Source: Sedimentisphaerales bacterium
Lineage (GTDB): Bacteria; Planctomycetota; Phycisphaerae; Sedimentisphaerales; SG8-4
Direction of reading: 5' to 3'
NCBI GenBank assembly: GCA_016928975.1
Contig: JAFGJR010000157.1
Location: 1-45,713 of the forward strand
Length of the DNA: 45,713 bases
The notes beneath the pieces were generated by a model, which saw only the letters and a list, made by a program, of their open reading frames with translations, was not told the origin of the DNA and did no database searches. A program made the translations under genes and the position numbers. Of the stretch, positions 35,035 through 42,913 are shown piece after piece; the stretch's first letter is position 1, and each line of letters starts with the position of its first letter.

Positions 35035-35569
35035 TTGTCCGGTCAGGACATCGTACACCTTTGTGGGTGTCTCACAGCATACCAGCCTGTCCACGCCGTA
35101 CTGCCTGGTGAAGCCTGCTGTTGGGGATCGAGGATGGATGATTGGCGCACGGGCACTCCTCGTGTGGCCGCGGGCCCGCAAGGCTTCTCGCGATGTGCCT
35201 GTGCCTTTCATTGTCTCTCCCCGGCAACTTGGCCTCATTGTACCCTGTGGCCGGCTGTCAAGCAACAATGGGCAAGATTTCTCATCCTTTTTTGTATGTC
35301 CGATGAACCGGACGGATATGACGCGGACTTCTCAGAGTCTTTGCCATTTCCCGAAAAGGGACCACGCCTCTCGCGCAGAGTGCAACTGTTGCCCACAGGC
35401 AAGAACAACAAGTTGAAGGCAGGGGGCGAACGCAGAGGATCGCGTTCTGGGGCTCTTTCGCATTACGGGCTACGCCGTGGATGGGGCTCGCCCCAGGGAA
35501 GCAGGTCTCACATCGTCCCGGCCCCGCAATCACGCGGGCACATCGTCGGCACGACCGGCGACATTGCTC
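35035..35569. other. Intergenic stretch between metV and the broken prepilin gene
   Basis: No confident gene is present. On the minus strand an ORF from ATG 35211, preceded by GGGGAGAG, runs in frame through the repeat region into the prepilin leader at 34920, but its sequence has no family resemblance and is probably fortuitous. Near 35485 a short GGGGCTCGCCCC palindrome is seen. Confidence 0.45.
35237..35265 (-). promoter_or_regulatory. Sigma-70-like promoter on the minus strand
   Basis: Read on the minus strand, TTGCTT (plus 35260-35265) and TACAAT (plus 35237-35242) are 17 bases apart, and a purine-rich GGGGAGAG with ATG 35211 follows. It would transcribe towards the second prepilin gene. 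Confidence 0.4.
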
Positions 35570-36238
35570 TTAGATCTGGTGGTCCTGTCGGACGATGAGA
35601 CGCTGCCCGCCGTCGATGCTGTGGCTCCAATTCTTCGGAGGTGCTACCCGGCGGAGCTTGTCGAGCTGCCCAATCTCCTTGAGGCGAGCGTAGATGAGTT
35701 GCCACGCGCACGGCGAGTCGGCGCGGACCTCGCAGCGATCCTCGCGAGACCCGCCGCAGGGGCCGTTGAGCATACGCTTGGCACACCGGGTGATGGGGCA
35801 GATTCCGCCGTACTCGTGCAGAACGCATGCCCCGCAGGCGGCGCATTTCTCCGTCCACATCCCTTGCTCTTCCAGGATGCCGATGAACGTGGTGTTCAGC
35901 CCTGCATAGACGGGCTTGTTGTGATAGCGTTCGGCGACGGCTTGCACGCCGGCGCCACAACCCAGCGAAAGGACCGCGTCGTTCCTCTCGACGGCATCGG
36001 CCGCCTGCTCGATGAAGACATTGTCGCACTGACGCTCGATGGTCAGCTCCTCGATCGCCAGATCGACGCCCTGAAGCCGCGACGCAATGCGCAGGGCCGA
36101 GCTGAGGATACCGACCTCGCGCTCGCCGCCGGCCAGACAAACCGTCACGCACGTTCCGCAGCCCAGGACGAGCAGCTTCTTGTGCTCCCTGACGATGTCG
36201 AGCAGTTCCGGAATCTTCTTTCTTTCGGCAACGATCAT
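35570..36238 (-). CDS. metV: MetV-type methylenetetrahydrofolate reductase C-terminal protein
   Basis: This 222-residue protein has the Cys-rich MTHFR C-terminal-domain pattern: G-C-G-T-C-V-T-V-C near the N-terminus, S-L-G-C-G-A-G-V-Q in the middle, then C-A-A-C-G-A-C-V-L, G-G-I-C-P-I-T-R-C-A-K and L-N-G-P-C-G-G. In acetogens MetV is the zinc/iron-sulfur partner of MetF and links methylene-THF reduction to electron carriers. GGAGAT about 6 bases upstream of the ATG serves as ribosome site. It is the last gene of the hdr operon, 35 bases after mvhD, matching the Moorella-type metV-hdr-mvhD association in content. No metF is found in the window, so its partner must lie elsewhere or it serves another oxidoreductase. 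Confidence 0.87.
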   Translation of the reverse strand: MIVAERKKIPELLDIVREHKKLLVLGCGTCVTVCLAGGEREVGILSSALRIASRLQGVDLAIEELTIERQCDNVFIEQAADAVERNDAVLSLGCGAGVQAVAERYHNKPVYAGLNTTFIGILEEQGMWTEKCAACGACVLHEYGGICPITRCAKRMLNGPCGGSREDRCEVRADSPCAWQLIYARLKEIGQLDKLRRVAPPKNWSHSIDGGQRLIVRQDHQI

Positions 36239-36273
36239 GAGGCGATCTCCATTTTCGGTTTGTGATTCACGAC

Positions 36274-36732
36274 TTATGATTTGTGACCTGGGAGCGAAGC
36301 GCTGCGCTCATGCCCGTTGTGGCCGAGAGGATTCGGGCCGAGCTTGCGGACGGTCTCGACCATATCGGTGATGTGGTCCACCACGAGTCGGCCGCCGGCC
36401 GCCGAGACATTCACCATGCGCAGGCGTTCCTTCTCGAATCCCATTTCCGCCAGCATCTCGCGGATGTACTCGACGCGCCGCCTGGCATAGAGGTTGCCGC
36501 TGGTGTAGTGACAACCGCCTTCCATGCAGCCGGCCACGAGGACGCCGTCCGCGCCGGTCTCCAGCGCTTTGAGGAAGAACTCGGTCTCGAGGCGGCCGGT
36601 GCAGGGCGTGCGGATAATGCGGACATTCGGCGGATACTGAATCCGCATCGTGCCCGCCAGGTCCGCCGCTGCATACGCGCAATAGTGGCAGCAGAAAGCC
36701 AGGATTCTCGGTTGGAAATCGGAGTCTCCCAT
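36274..36732 (-). CDS. mvhD: Hydrogenase/heterodisulfide reductase iron-sulfur subunit MvhD
   Basis: This 152-residue protein matches MvhD: F-C-C-H-Y-C-A-Y-A-A-A-D at the N-terminus, R-T-P-C-T-G-R-L-E-T-E, D-G-V-L-V-A-G-C-M-E-G-G-C-H-Y-T-S-G-N and R-M-V-N-V-S-A-A. It binds a [2Fe-2S] cluster and passes electrons from a hydrogenase, formate dehydrogenase or other donor into HdrA. It starts 5 bases after the hdrA stop. No hydrogenase or formate dehydrogenase gene is in the window, so the donor may be the NAD(P)H module inside the fused HdrA. The last 15 residues or so are not conserved-looking. Confidence 0.92.
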   Translation of the reverse strand: MGDSDFQPRILAFCCHYCAYAAADLAGTMRIQYPPNVRIIRTPCTGRLETEFFLKALETGADGVLVAGCMEGGCHYTSGNLYARRRVEYIREMLAEMGFEKERLRMVNVSAAGGRLVVDHITDMVETVRKLGPNPLGHNGHERSASLPGHKS

Positions 36733-36737
36733 AGGGT

Positions 36738-39700
36738 CTATGACACCTTCACCGACGCTCTTTCCTTCGATGCCCCGTTGCCCTCCGCAAGAATCGCTCG
36801 GATCATTGCTCGGAACTGGTCGGTCTCAAAATGGTTCAGTTGGATCGCCCTCGCCGGGCACTCGGAGGCGCAGATGCCGCACCCCATGCACTTGGCCGCC
36901 TCGATCTGGCCCTTGCCGTCGGTGTTGCAGAACGGGGCGCTGTACGGACAGACGTGCACGCACGTCATGCAGGAGATGCACTTGGTCTGATCGACGTACG
37001 AGACCTGGGGGCTGACGTCGAGCTGTGTTTTGGATAGCACAGTGGCCGCCCGGGCCGCGGCCGCCCGGGCCTGGGCGATGGTCTCGTCGATGAACTTGGG
37101 CGAGTGCGCCAGGCCGCACAGGAAGATGCCCTCGGTGGCGAAATCCACCGGCCGCAGCTTCATGTGGGCCTCAACGTAGAAGCCATCGGCGTTGAGCGGC
37201 ACTTTGAGCATGTCGGAGACTCGCTTGTTGTTCTGGCGGTCTGCCTCGATGCCTGTGCTCAGGACGACCAGATCCGTCTCGATCTCAATCGGCTCGGCGA
37301 AGTCGGGGCTGTTCACGCTGACCTTGAGCCCGCTGGCGTTTGTGGTAGCGTCGCGAGGCGTTTCAGTAGCAGGGGCGTCCCGCCCATGTGTATCACGGGC
37401 ACCTTGCCCGTGCAGGCGCTGCATAGTCATGGGCGAGACGCCCATGCTGCCCACGGGCAAGATGCCCGTGATGCTAACGACCGGCGCCTGTTCCCGTGCG
37501 TATCGCAGGAAGACCACGCCTGCCTCACGGGCCTTCTTATAGTAGATCTCGCGGAAGCCGTACGTCCGGATGTCGCGGTAGAGAACGAAGACATCGGTCT
37601 GGGGCGACTTGGCTTTGATGGCCAGTGCGTTCTTGACTGCCATCGAGCAGCAGACGCGGCTGCAATAGGGCCGCTCCTCGTCGCGCGACCCGGCGCACTG
37701 GATCATGACGACGTTCTGGAGCCCCGCCGGCAAGTGCCCCTCGTGAATCTGCTTCTCCAGATCCACCTGTGTGGTGACGTTCGGCGACGAGCCTGCCAGG
37801 AACTTCGTCGTCTGCGCTTTCTCGGCGCCGGTGGCCACGATGACGGCGCCGGCGCTGACCTCGGATTTGCGGCCGTCGCAGGACAACGTCGCGTGAAACT
37901 CGCCGATGTGGCCCTTGATCTCGGCCACATCCATCCCAAGATACAGGTTGATGTTCTTGTGCTCCTGCACCTGTTTGATCAGGCGTGCCGTCAGGCCGGC
38001 GACGTCCGTGTCTTCCAGGGTATGATGAATGTCGTGGAGGTGGCCGCCCAACCGTTGTGTCCGCTCTACCAGATGGACTTTGAAGCCCTGGTTGGCCAGG
38101 GCCAGCGCGGCGGTCATGCCGGCCAGGCCGCCGCCGATGACCAGGCCCTTCTGATCGACCGCCAGGGTGCCGCCCTCCAGCGGTACGAGGCAGTGCGAGC
38201 GGGCAATTGCCATCTTCGCCAGTTCCGTCGCCTTCTGCGTCGCGCGCTCGGGTGAGGCGGAATGGACCCAGGAACACTGATCGCGAATGTTGGCCATCTC
38301 GAACAGGAAGGGATTCAGACCCGCCTCGCGCAACGTCTCGCGGAACAGCGGCTCGTGTGTCCGTGGCGTGCAGGAGGCGACCACGATGCGGTTGAGCCGA
38401 TGCTCCACGATCTGCTCGCGGATATTGGACAGGCTTGTGTCGGCACAGGTGAACATGGTATGCGTCGCGAAGACCACGCCCGGCTCGTTCTCGATGTTCT
38501 TGACCACGCACTCGACATCGACGACCGAGGCGATATTCCGGCCGCAGTGGCAGATGAAGACGCCGATGCGAGGCTCTTCGTCTGTGACATCATGCTCGTC
38601 CGGGTACTTCTTCTTCACCGTTCGCGTGTTGCGGGCGGAGGCCAACAACTCCATCGCCATCGAGGCGGCGCCGCTGGCCTGCATCACCGTCTCGGGAATG
38701 TCCTTTGGCTCCTGGAATGCGCCGCCGACGAAGACGCCCGGCCGGGACGTGGATAAAGGCAGTGAACGCTGCGTCGCGCAGAAGCCGTATTCGTTCAACT
38801 CGATACCCAGCTTCTGAGCGCACTGCTGGGCGGAGCGCGAAGGCTCCAGGCCGACGGCGAGCACGACCAGATCGAATTCCTCCTCTCGCAGCTTGCCGGT
38901 CTCGTCCATGAAGCGGGCGCGTGGGTTCATCGTCCCCGGCATCTGGACGATGCGCGACGGGATGCTCTTGATGTAGCGGACGCCATTTTGATTCTTGGCC
39001 CGCTCGTAGTATTGATCGAAATCCTTGCCGTGGGCGCGGATGTCCATGTAGAAGATCGTCGCTTCCAGGCCGGGCGTATGGTCCTGGGCCACCATTGCCT
39101 GCTTCGTCGAGGCCATGCAACAGATGGACGAGCAATATTCGTTGCCGCACTTGGAGTCGCGCGAGCCGACGCACTGAATCCAGGCGATCTTCCTGGCCTC
39201 GCAATGGTCCGAGAGCCGGACGACGTGTCCCTCGAACGGCCCGGCCGCCGACAACATCCGCTCGAACTGGACGCTCGTGATCACGTTGGGATACCGTCCC
39301 CAGCCGAACTCGCCCTTGCGGCTCGCGTCGAATTCCTCGAAGCCGGTGGTCAGAATGACCGCGCCGACTTCCAGTTCGACCATCCGCTCCCCCATGAGGT
39401 GATCGATCGCGTTTTGCTTGCAGGCTTCGACGCACTCTTTGCATTCCGAGCACAAAGCGCAATTCAGACAACGTTCCGCCTCGGCCAGTGCCTGCTCCTC
39501 CGTCAGGCCGGTCTCCACCTCTTTGAAGCTGCCGATTCGCTGGGTCATCGGCAACTCGCCGGCCTTGGCCCGGGGCTTCTCCTCGACACCGTCGATTGCC
39601 GGCAGAAGCTCTTCGGGGACCGGCTTGACCGTGGCGTCGAATCGCTGGGAGACCATGTCCTTGCCGGCGAGAGATCGCTCGATGGACTCCGCCGCCCGCT

Positions 39701-41453
39701 TGCCGGCGGCCACCGCCTCGATCACCGACTTGGGCCCGCTGACGGCGTCCCCCCCAGCAAAAACGCCGTCCAGCGAGGTCACAAGAGTCACGGGGTCGGC
39801 TTTGAAGTACCGCCCCTGGGTCGCAGCGCCGATGTGCTTGACGAATTCATCGTCGCTGGTCTGCCCGATCGCGGTGATGATCTGATCGGCCTCGATGAAG
39901 ATCTGCTGCTGCTCGTCGTAGATCGGATTGAATCGCCCGTCAGCGTCGAAGACCTGCGTGCATTTCTTCAGCTCGATGCCGGTGACGCTGCCGTTGCCGA
40001 GAATCCGCCGAGGTCCCCAACCATTCGTTACCTTGATACCCTCCTGGAGGGTTGCCTCGACCTCCTCCGGATAGGCTGGCATCTCGTGACGCTGTTCGAG
40101 CGACACCATCTCGACGGTTCTGGCCCCAAGCCGCAAGGCGGTGCGGGCCACGTCCACGGCGACGTTGCCGCCACCGATGACGACGACTCTCGCCTTGACC
40201 TCGGGTAACGGCTCTTCCATGTCGCGGGCATCCAGCCCGCGATTCGAGGGCGAGACGCCCTCGCTGCGAGGAGTGCAAGGGCGAGACGCCCTCGCCACAT
40301 CCCGCAGGAAATCGACGCCCTGGAGGACGCCCGTCTTGTTCTCGCCTTCCACGCCGAGCAGACGGCCCTTCGTGACGCCGGCGCCGATGAAGACGGCGTC
40401 GTGGTCTTTTCGCAACTGGTCCAGGGTGGTTTTGTCACCGATACGGCAGTTGAAGATGAAGCGCACGCCCTTGCGCCGGATCAATTCGACCTCGTGGTCG
40501 AGCACCTTCTTGGGCAGCCGGTATTCCGGAATACCATAGCGGAGCATGCCGCCCGCGGCCGGCTGGGCCTCGTACGCAGTCACCGCAAAGCCCTTGTCGG
40601 CCAGGTCGCTCGCGACGGTCAATCCCGCCGGGCCGGCCCCGACCACCGCCACCTTCTTGGCGCCGGCAGCGGGCTTCTTCTCCGGAGGCAGGCTCAGCGT
40701 GCCTGACTCCAGCATGCGCATTTCCTGATCCGAGGCAAAGCGTTTGAGTAGCCGGATGGCAATCGAATCATCGGCGTTGCCGCGCGTGCACTGGCTCTCG
40801 CAGGGATGGGTGCAGATGCGGCCGCAGATGGCCGAGAGCGGGTTGCGCTCGCGCATCAAGTTCACGGCCTTGATATACTCCTTCTTCTTGATGAGCTGCA
40901 CGTATCCCTGCACGTTGACATTGGCGGGGCAGGCCACTTTGCAGGGCGCGTGGCCGTTCTTGAGGATGCCGAAGATGTTCGGCGTAGCTTGGGCGTAATG
41001 CTTTGCGATGGCTTTGCGCTTGCCAAGCTCGCGGTCGAAGTGATCCGGAATTTGCACGGGACAGGCGTTGGTGCATTCACTACAGCCGTTGCACTTGGTC
41101 TCGTCCACGTATCGCGGATACCGCTTGACGGTGGCTTTGAAGTTGCCCGGCTCGCCCTTGAGGTCGGTCAGCTCCGACATCGTCAGGATTTCGATGTTGA
41201 GGTTGCGAGCACACTCGACGAGCTTCGGCGACACGATGCACGTGGCGCAGTCGCCGGTCGGGAAGGTCTTGTCGAGGTGGGACATCATGCCGCCGATGGC
41301 CGCTTCGCGCTCGACGAGATAGACTTTGAAGCCGGAGTTGGCCAGATCCAGCGACGCCTGCACGCCGGCGATTCCACCGCCCTGCACGAGCACGGCGCCA
41401 ATCTTCTTCTGACCGTTCCCACCCATATTCGTGTTTGCCGATTGCTGGGTCAT
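36738..41453 (-). CDS. hdrA: Giant HdrA fusion: HdrA + GltD/NfnB-like + HdrA
   Basis: This 1,571-residue flavoprotein is about 2.4 times a normal HdrA. Order: HdrA FAD start (G-G-G-I-A-G, residues 25-30) with C-N-G-C-S-E-C (121-127); a GltD/NfnB-like module with its own Fe-S N-domain (171-222), FAD loop G-A-G-P-A-G (272-277) and NAD(P)H loop G-G-G-N-V-A (427-432); another Fe-S segment (C-L-N-C-A-L-C, 662-668); the rest of the first HdrA (about 690-945); a second HdrA from about 960 (C-H-C-G-R-N, then G-G-G-L-A-G, 1107-1112) ending in two C-x2-C-x2-C clusters (1492-1532). It should bifurcate or confurcate electrons between NAD(P)H, ferredoxin and an acceptor. The ATG at 41453 is favoured over 41459 by Shine-Dalgarno spacing. 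Residues 387-412 and 1328-1368 are repeat-encoded inserts. Confidence 0.93.
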   Translation of the reverse strand: MTQQSANTNMGGNGQKKIGAVLVQGGGIAGVQASLDLANSGFKVYLVEREAAIGGMMSHLDKTFPTGDCATCIVSPKLVECARNLNIEILTMSELTDLKGEPGNFKATVKRYPRYVDETKCNGCSECTNACPVQIPDHFDRELGKRKAIAKHYAQATPNIFGILKNGHAPCKVACPANVNVQGYVQLIKKKEYIKAVNLMRERNPLSAICGRICTHPCESQCTRGNADDSIAIRLLKRFASDQEMRMLESGTLSLPPEKKPAAGAKKVAVVGAGPAGLTVASDLADKGFAVTAYEAQPAAGGMLRYGIPEYRLPKKVLDHEVELIRRKGVRFIFNCRIGDKTTLDQLRKDHDAVFIGAGVTKGRLLGVEGENKTGVLQGVDFLRDVARASRPCTPRSEGVSPSNRGLDARDMEEPLPEVKARVVVIGGGNVAVDVARTALRLGARTVEMVSLEQRHEMPAYPEEVEATLQEGIKVTNGWGPRRILGNGSVTGIELKKCTQVFDADGRFNPIYDEQQQIFIEADQIITAIGQTSDDEFVKHIGAATQGRYFKADPVTLVTSLDGVFAGGDAVSGPKSVIEAVAAGKRAAESIERSLAGKDMVSQRFDATVKPVPEELLPAIDGVEEKPRAKAGELPMTQRIGSFKEVETGLTEEQALAEAERCLNCALCSECKECVEACKQNAIDHLMGERMVELEVGAVILTTGFEEFDASRKGEFGWGRYPNVITSVQFERMLSAAGPFEGHVVRLSDHCEARKIAWIQCVGSRDSKCGNEYCSSICCMASTKQAMVAQDHTPGLEATIFYMDIRAHGKDFDQYYERAKNQNGVRYIKSIPSRIVQMPGTMNPRARFMDETGKLREEEFDLVVLAVGLEPSRSAQQCAQKLGIELNEYGFCATQRSLPLSTSRPGVFVGGAFQEPKDIPETVMQASGAASMAMELLASARNTRTVKKKYPDEHDVTDEEPRIGVFICHCGRNIASVVDVECVVKNIENEPGVVFATHTMFTCADTSLSNIREQIVEHRLNRIVVASCTPRTHEPLFRETLREAGLNPFLFEMANIRDQCSWVHSASPERATQKATELAKMAIARSHCLVPLEGGTLAVDQKGLVIGGGLAGMTAALALANQGFKVHLVERTQRLGGHLHDIHHTLEDTDVAGLTARLIKQVQEHKNINLYLGMDVAEIKGHIGEFHATLSCDGRKSEVSAGAVIVATGAEKAQTTKFLAGSSPNVTTQVDLEKQIHEGHLPAGLQNVVMIQCAGSRDEERPYCSRVCCSMAVKNALAIKAKSPQTDVFVLYRDIRTYGFREIYYKKAREAGVVFLRYAREQAPVVSITGILPVGSMGVSPMTMQRLHGQGARDTHGRDAPATETPRDATTNASGLKVSVNSPDFAEPIEIETDLVVLSTGIEADRQNNKRVSDMLKVPLNADGFYVEAHMKLRPVDFATEGIFLCGLAHSPKFIDETIAQARAAAARAATVLSKTQLDVSPQVSYVDQTKCISCMTCVHVCPYSAPFCNTDGKGQIEAAKCMGCGICASECPARAIQLNHFETDQFRAMIRAILAEGNGASKERASVKVS
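37371..37474. repeat. CACGGGC/GCCCGTG palindromic repeat inside hdrA
   Basis: TCACGGGCACC with TTGCCCGTG and the opposing CACGGGCAAG with ATGCCCGTGA form nested inverted repeats, together with GGGGCGTCC/GAGACGCCC-type arms. On the minus strand they encode I-T-G-I-L-P-V-G-S-M-G-V-S-P-M and H-G-R-D-A-P-A-T (residues about 1328-1368 of HdrA), which does not look like flavoprotein sequence. Confidence 0.82.
40218..40298. repeat. GAGGGCGAGACGCCCTC palindromic repeat inside hdrA
   Basis: GCGGGCATCCAGCCCGC, GAGGGCGAGACGCCCTC and a second GGGCGAGACGCCC unit lie in tandem. On the minus strand they encode A-S-R-P-C-T-P-R-S-E-G-V-S-P-S-N-R-G-L-D (residues about 387-412), interrupting the loop between F-L-R-D-V and the NAD(P)H-binding strand. 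Confidence 0.85.
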
Positions 41454-41461
41454 TCTCATCC

Positions 41462-42331
41462 TCACGCGGCCGCGACGGCCTGAACCACCTTGGCCGGCGA
41501 GATCATGAGCTTGTTCAAACCGAGTCTCTCGGGAGCGATGCCGAGGCACAGCCCCAGCAGTTGCGTGACGTAGAGGACCGGCATGTCGTAGCGATTCCCC
41601 TTGCTTCTGGTGATGTCGAGCTGTCGCATGTCGAGGTTGACCTGGCACATGGGACAACTGACCGCGATGCAATCGGCTCCGGCCAGCCTGGCCATCCCGA
41701 CGATCGAATCCGTGAGGTTCACGACCACGTCAGTCCGCGCTATGGACAGGCCGCCGCCGCAGCACTCGACTTTGTGCGGCCAATCGAGGGCCGTGCCACC
41801 CATCGCGGCAACGAGCCGATCCAGCGAGCTTGGATTCTCCGGGTCATCGAAGCCGGTGACTTCGTTCGGCCGGACCAGCAGGCAGCCGTAGTAGCTGGCC
41901 ACCTTCATGCCGGACAGCGACCTGCGCAAAGCCTTTTGGATTGCCTCCGCGCCCACATCGTCCAAGAGCACTTCAAGCAAGTGACGCACCTTCACGGAGC
42001 CGTCGTAGTCGCGCCCCACGGCTTCGGCGACTTTGGCCCGCACTTGTTGACTCGTCGCGATCTCGTGATTCGCCACCTTCATCCGGTTGTAACAGGCCGC
42101 ACAGTTGACGACCAGGTCGAGGCCCATGTCCTTGACCTTGACCAGCGTGGCTGCCGGCAGAGCCACCGCCAGGATGCGATCGGTCTGATGCCCCGCCGTA
42201 GCTCCACAGCAGGTCCAGCCCTTCGGCTCGACCAACTGAATCCCCAGCAAGTCAGCCACGGCCAGCGTCGATTGATGCATGTCCCGCGCGGTGGACTCTG
42301 CCGAGCAGCCCGGAAAATACGCGTATTTCAT
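41462..42331 (-). CDS. hdrB: Heterodisulfide reductase subunit B-like protein
   Basis: This 289-residue protein has two CCG domains. The first is Cys9, Cys41-Cys42 and Cys77-x2-Cys80 (F-P-G-C-S, T-C-C-G-A, N-C-A-A-C); the second is Y-G-C-L-L, V-E-C-C-G-G-G and S-C-P-M-C. In methanogens HdrB holds the catalytic non-cubane Fe-S clusters that reduce the heterodisulfide; outside methanogens the acceptor is mostly unknown. The start codon overlaps the hdrC stop by 4 bases, and the stop lies 8 bases before the favoured hdrA start, so the three subunits are tightly coupled. The protein length is normal for HdrB. Confidence 0.95.
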   Translation of the reverse strand: MKYAYFPGCSAESTARDMHQSTLAVADLLGIQLVEPKGWTCCGATAGHQTDRILAVALPAATLVKVKDMGLDLVVNCAACYNRMKVANHEIATSQQVRAKVAEAVGRDYDGSVKVRHLLEVLLDDVGAEAIQKALRRSLSGMKVASYYGCLLVRPNEVTGFDDPENPSSLDRLVAAMGGTALDWPHKVECCGGGLSIARTDVVVNLTDSIVGMARLAGADCIAVSCPMCQVNLDMRQLDITRSKGNRYDMPVLYVTQLLGLCLGIAPERLGLNKLMISPAKVVQAVAAA

Positions 42332-42894
42332 TGGCCCGCTCCTGCCTCTTTCGTCTTCTTGAAGATTCGGCGCACGGTCCTGCGATCCGCTCCGTGCGGA
42401 GGCAATAGCGCGATTTTGCCTTTCTTGATCATGGTCGGGAACTTCTCGGTGTCGGCCGTGAGCTTGCCGCTGCCGAGCTTGTAGGCGGTGATCATGGCAA
42501 TATCGTACGTCCGGCCGAAGACCTGGACGGTCTTGAGGAATGCCCGATTGAATAGCGGCACATTGCCTTGCGGCTTGGCCGAGCCGCGCTGGACCGCCAG
42601 CTTGCGCAGAGCGTCCATCACGGCCGCGACATCGATTCCCATCGGGCACCGCGACGAGCAGGTCTCGCACGAGACGCACATCCAGATCATGTCGCTGTCG
42701 AGAAGCTCGTCGCCTATGCCCAGGTGCAGTCGCCGCATGATCTCCGACGGCGGGCACTTGGCCATGCTCGACACCGGACAACCGCTCGTACACTTCTTGC
42801 ACTGATAGCACTTGCTCAGGTCCACGCCCGAGATATCGTGCACCACTTTGATAAGGCCCGGTGTCGATTTGCTCTTTGAAATTGTTGTCGTCAT
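42328..42894 (-). CDS. hdrC: Heterodisulfide reductase subunit C-like ferredoxin protein
   Basis: This 188-residue protein carries two classical [4Fe-4S] motifs, C-Y-Q-C-K-K-C-T-S-G-C-P and C-V-S-C-E-T-C-S-S-R-C-P, both complete. HdrC carries electrons from HdrA to HdrB in the soluble complex. No membrane segment is seen, which fits a cytoplasmic HdrABC complex rather than HdrDE. It follows the glutamate-synthase-like gene by 19 bases and overlaps hdrB by 4 bases, so all are probably one transcript. Confidence 0.95.
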   Translation of the reverse strand: MTTTISKSKSTPGLIKVVHDISGVDLSKCYQCKKCTSGCPVSSMAKCPPSEIMRRLHLGIGDELLDSDMIWMCVSCETCSSRCPMGIDVAAVMDALRKLAVQRGSAKPQGNVPLFNRAFLKTVQVFGRTYDIAMITAYKLGSGKLTADTEKFPTMIKKGKIALLPPHGADRRTVRRIFKKTKEAGAGQ

Positions 42895-42913
42895 GTTCGC
42901 GGTCCACTCATCT

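Noticed and set aside
34921..35268. N-terminal extension of about 97-116 residues on the second prepilin
   Set aside because: A prepilin leader must be at the N-terminus, and part of the extension (C-H-S-C-E-S-R-N-P) is just the translation of an intergenic repeat.
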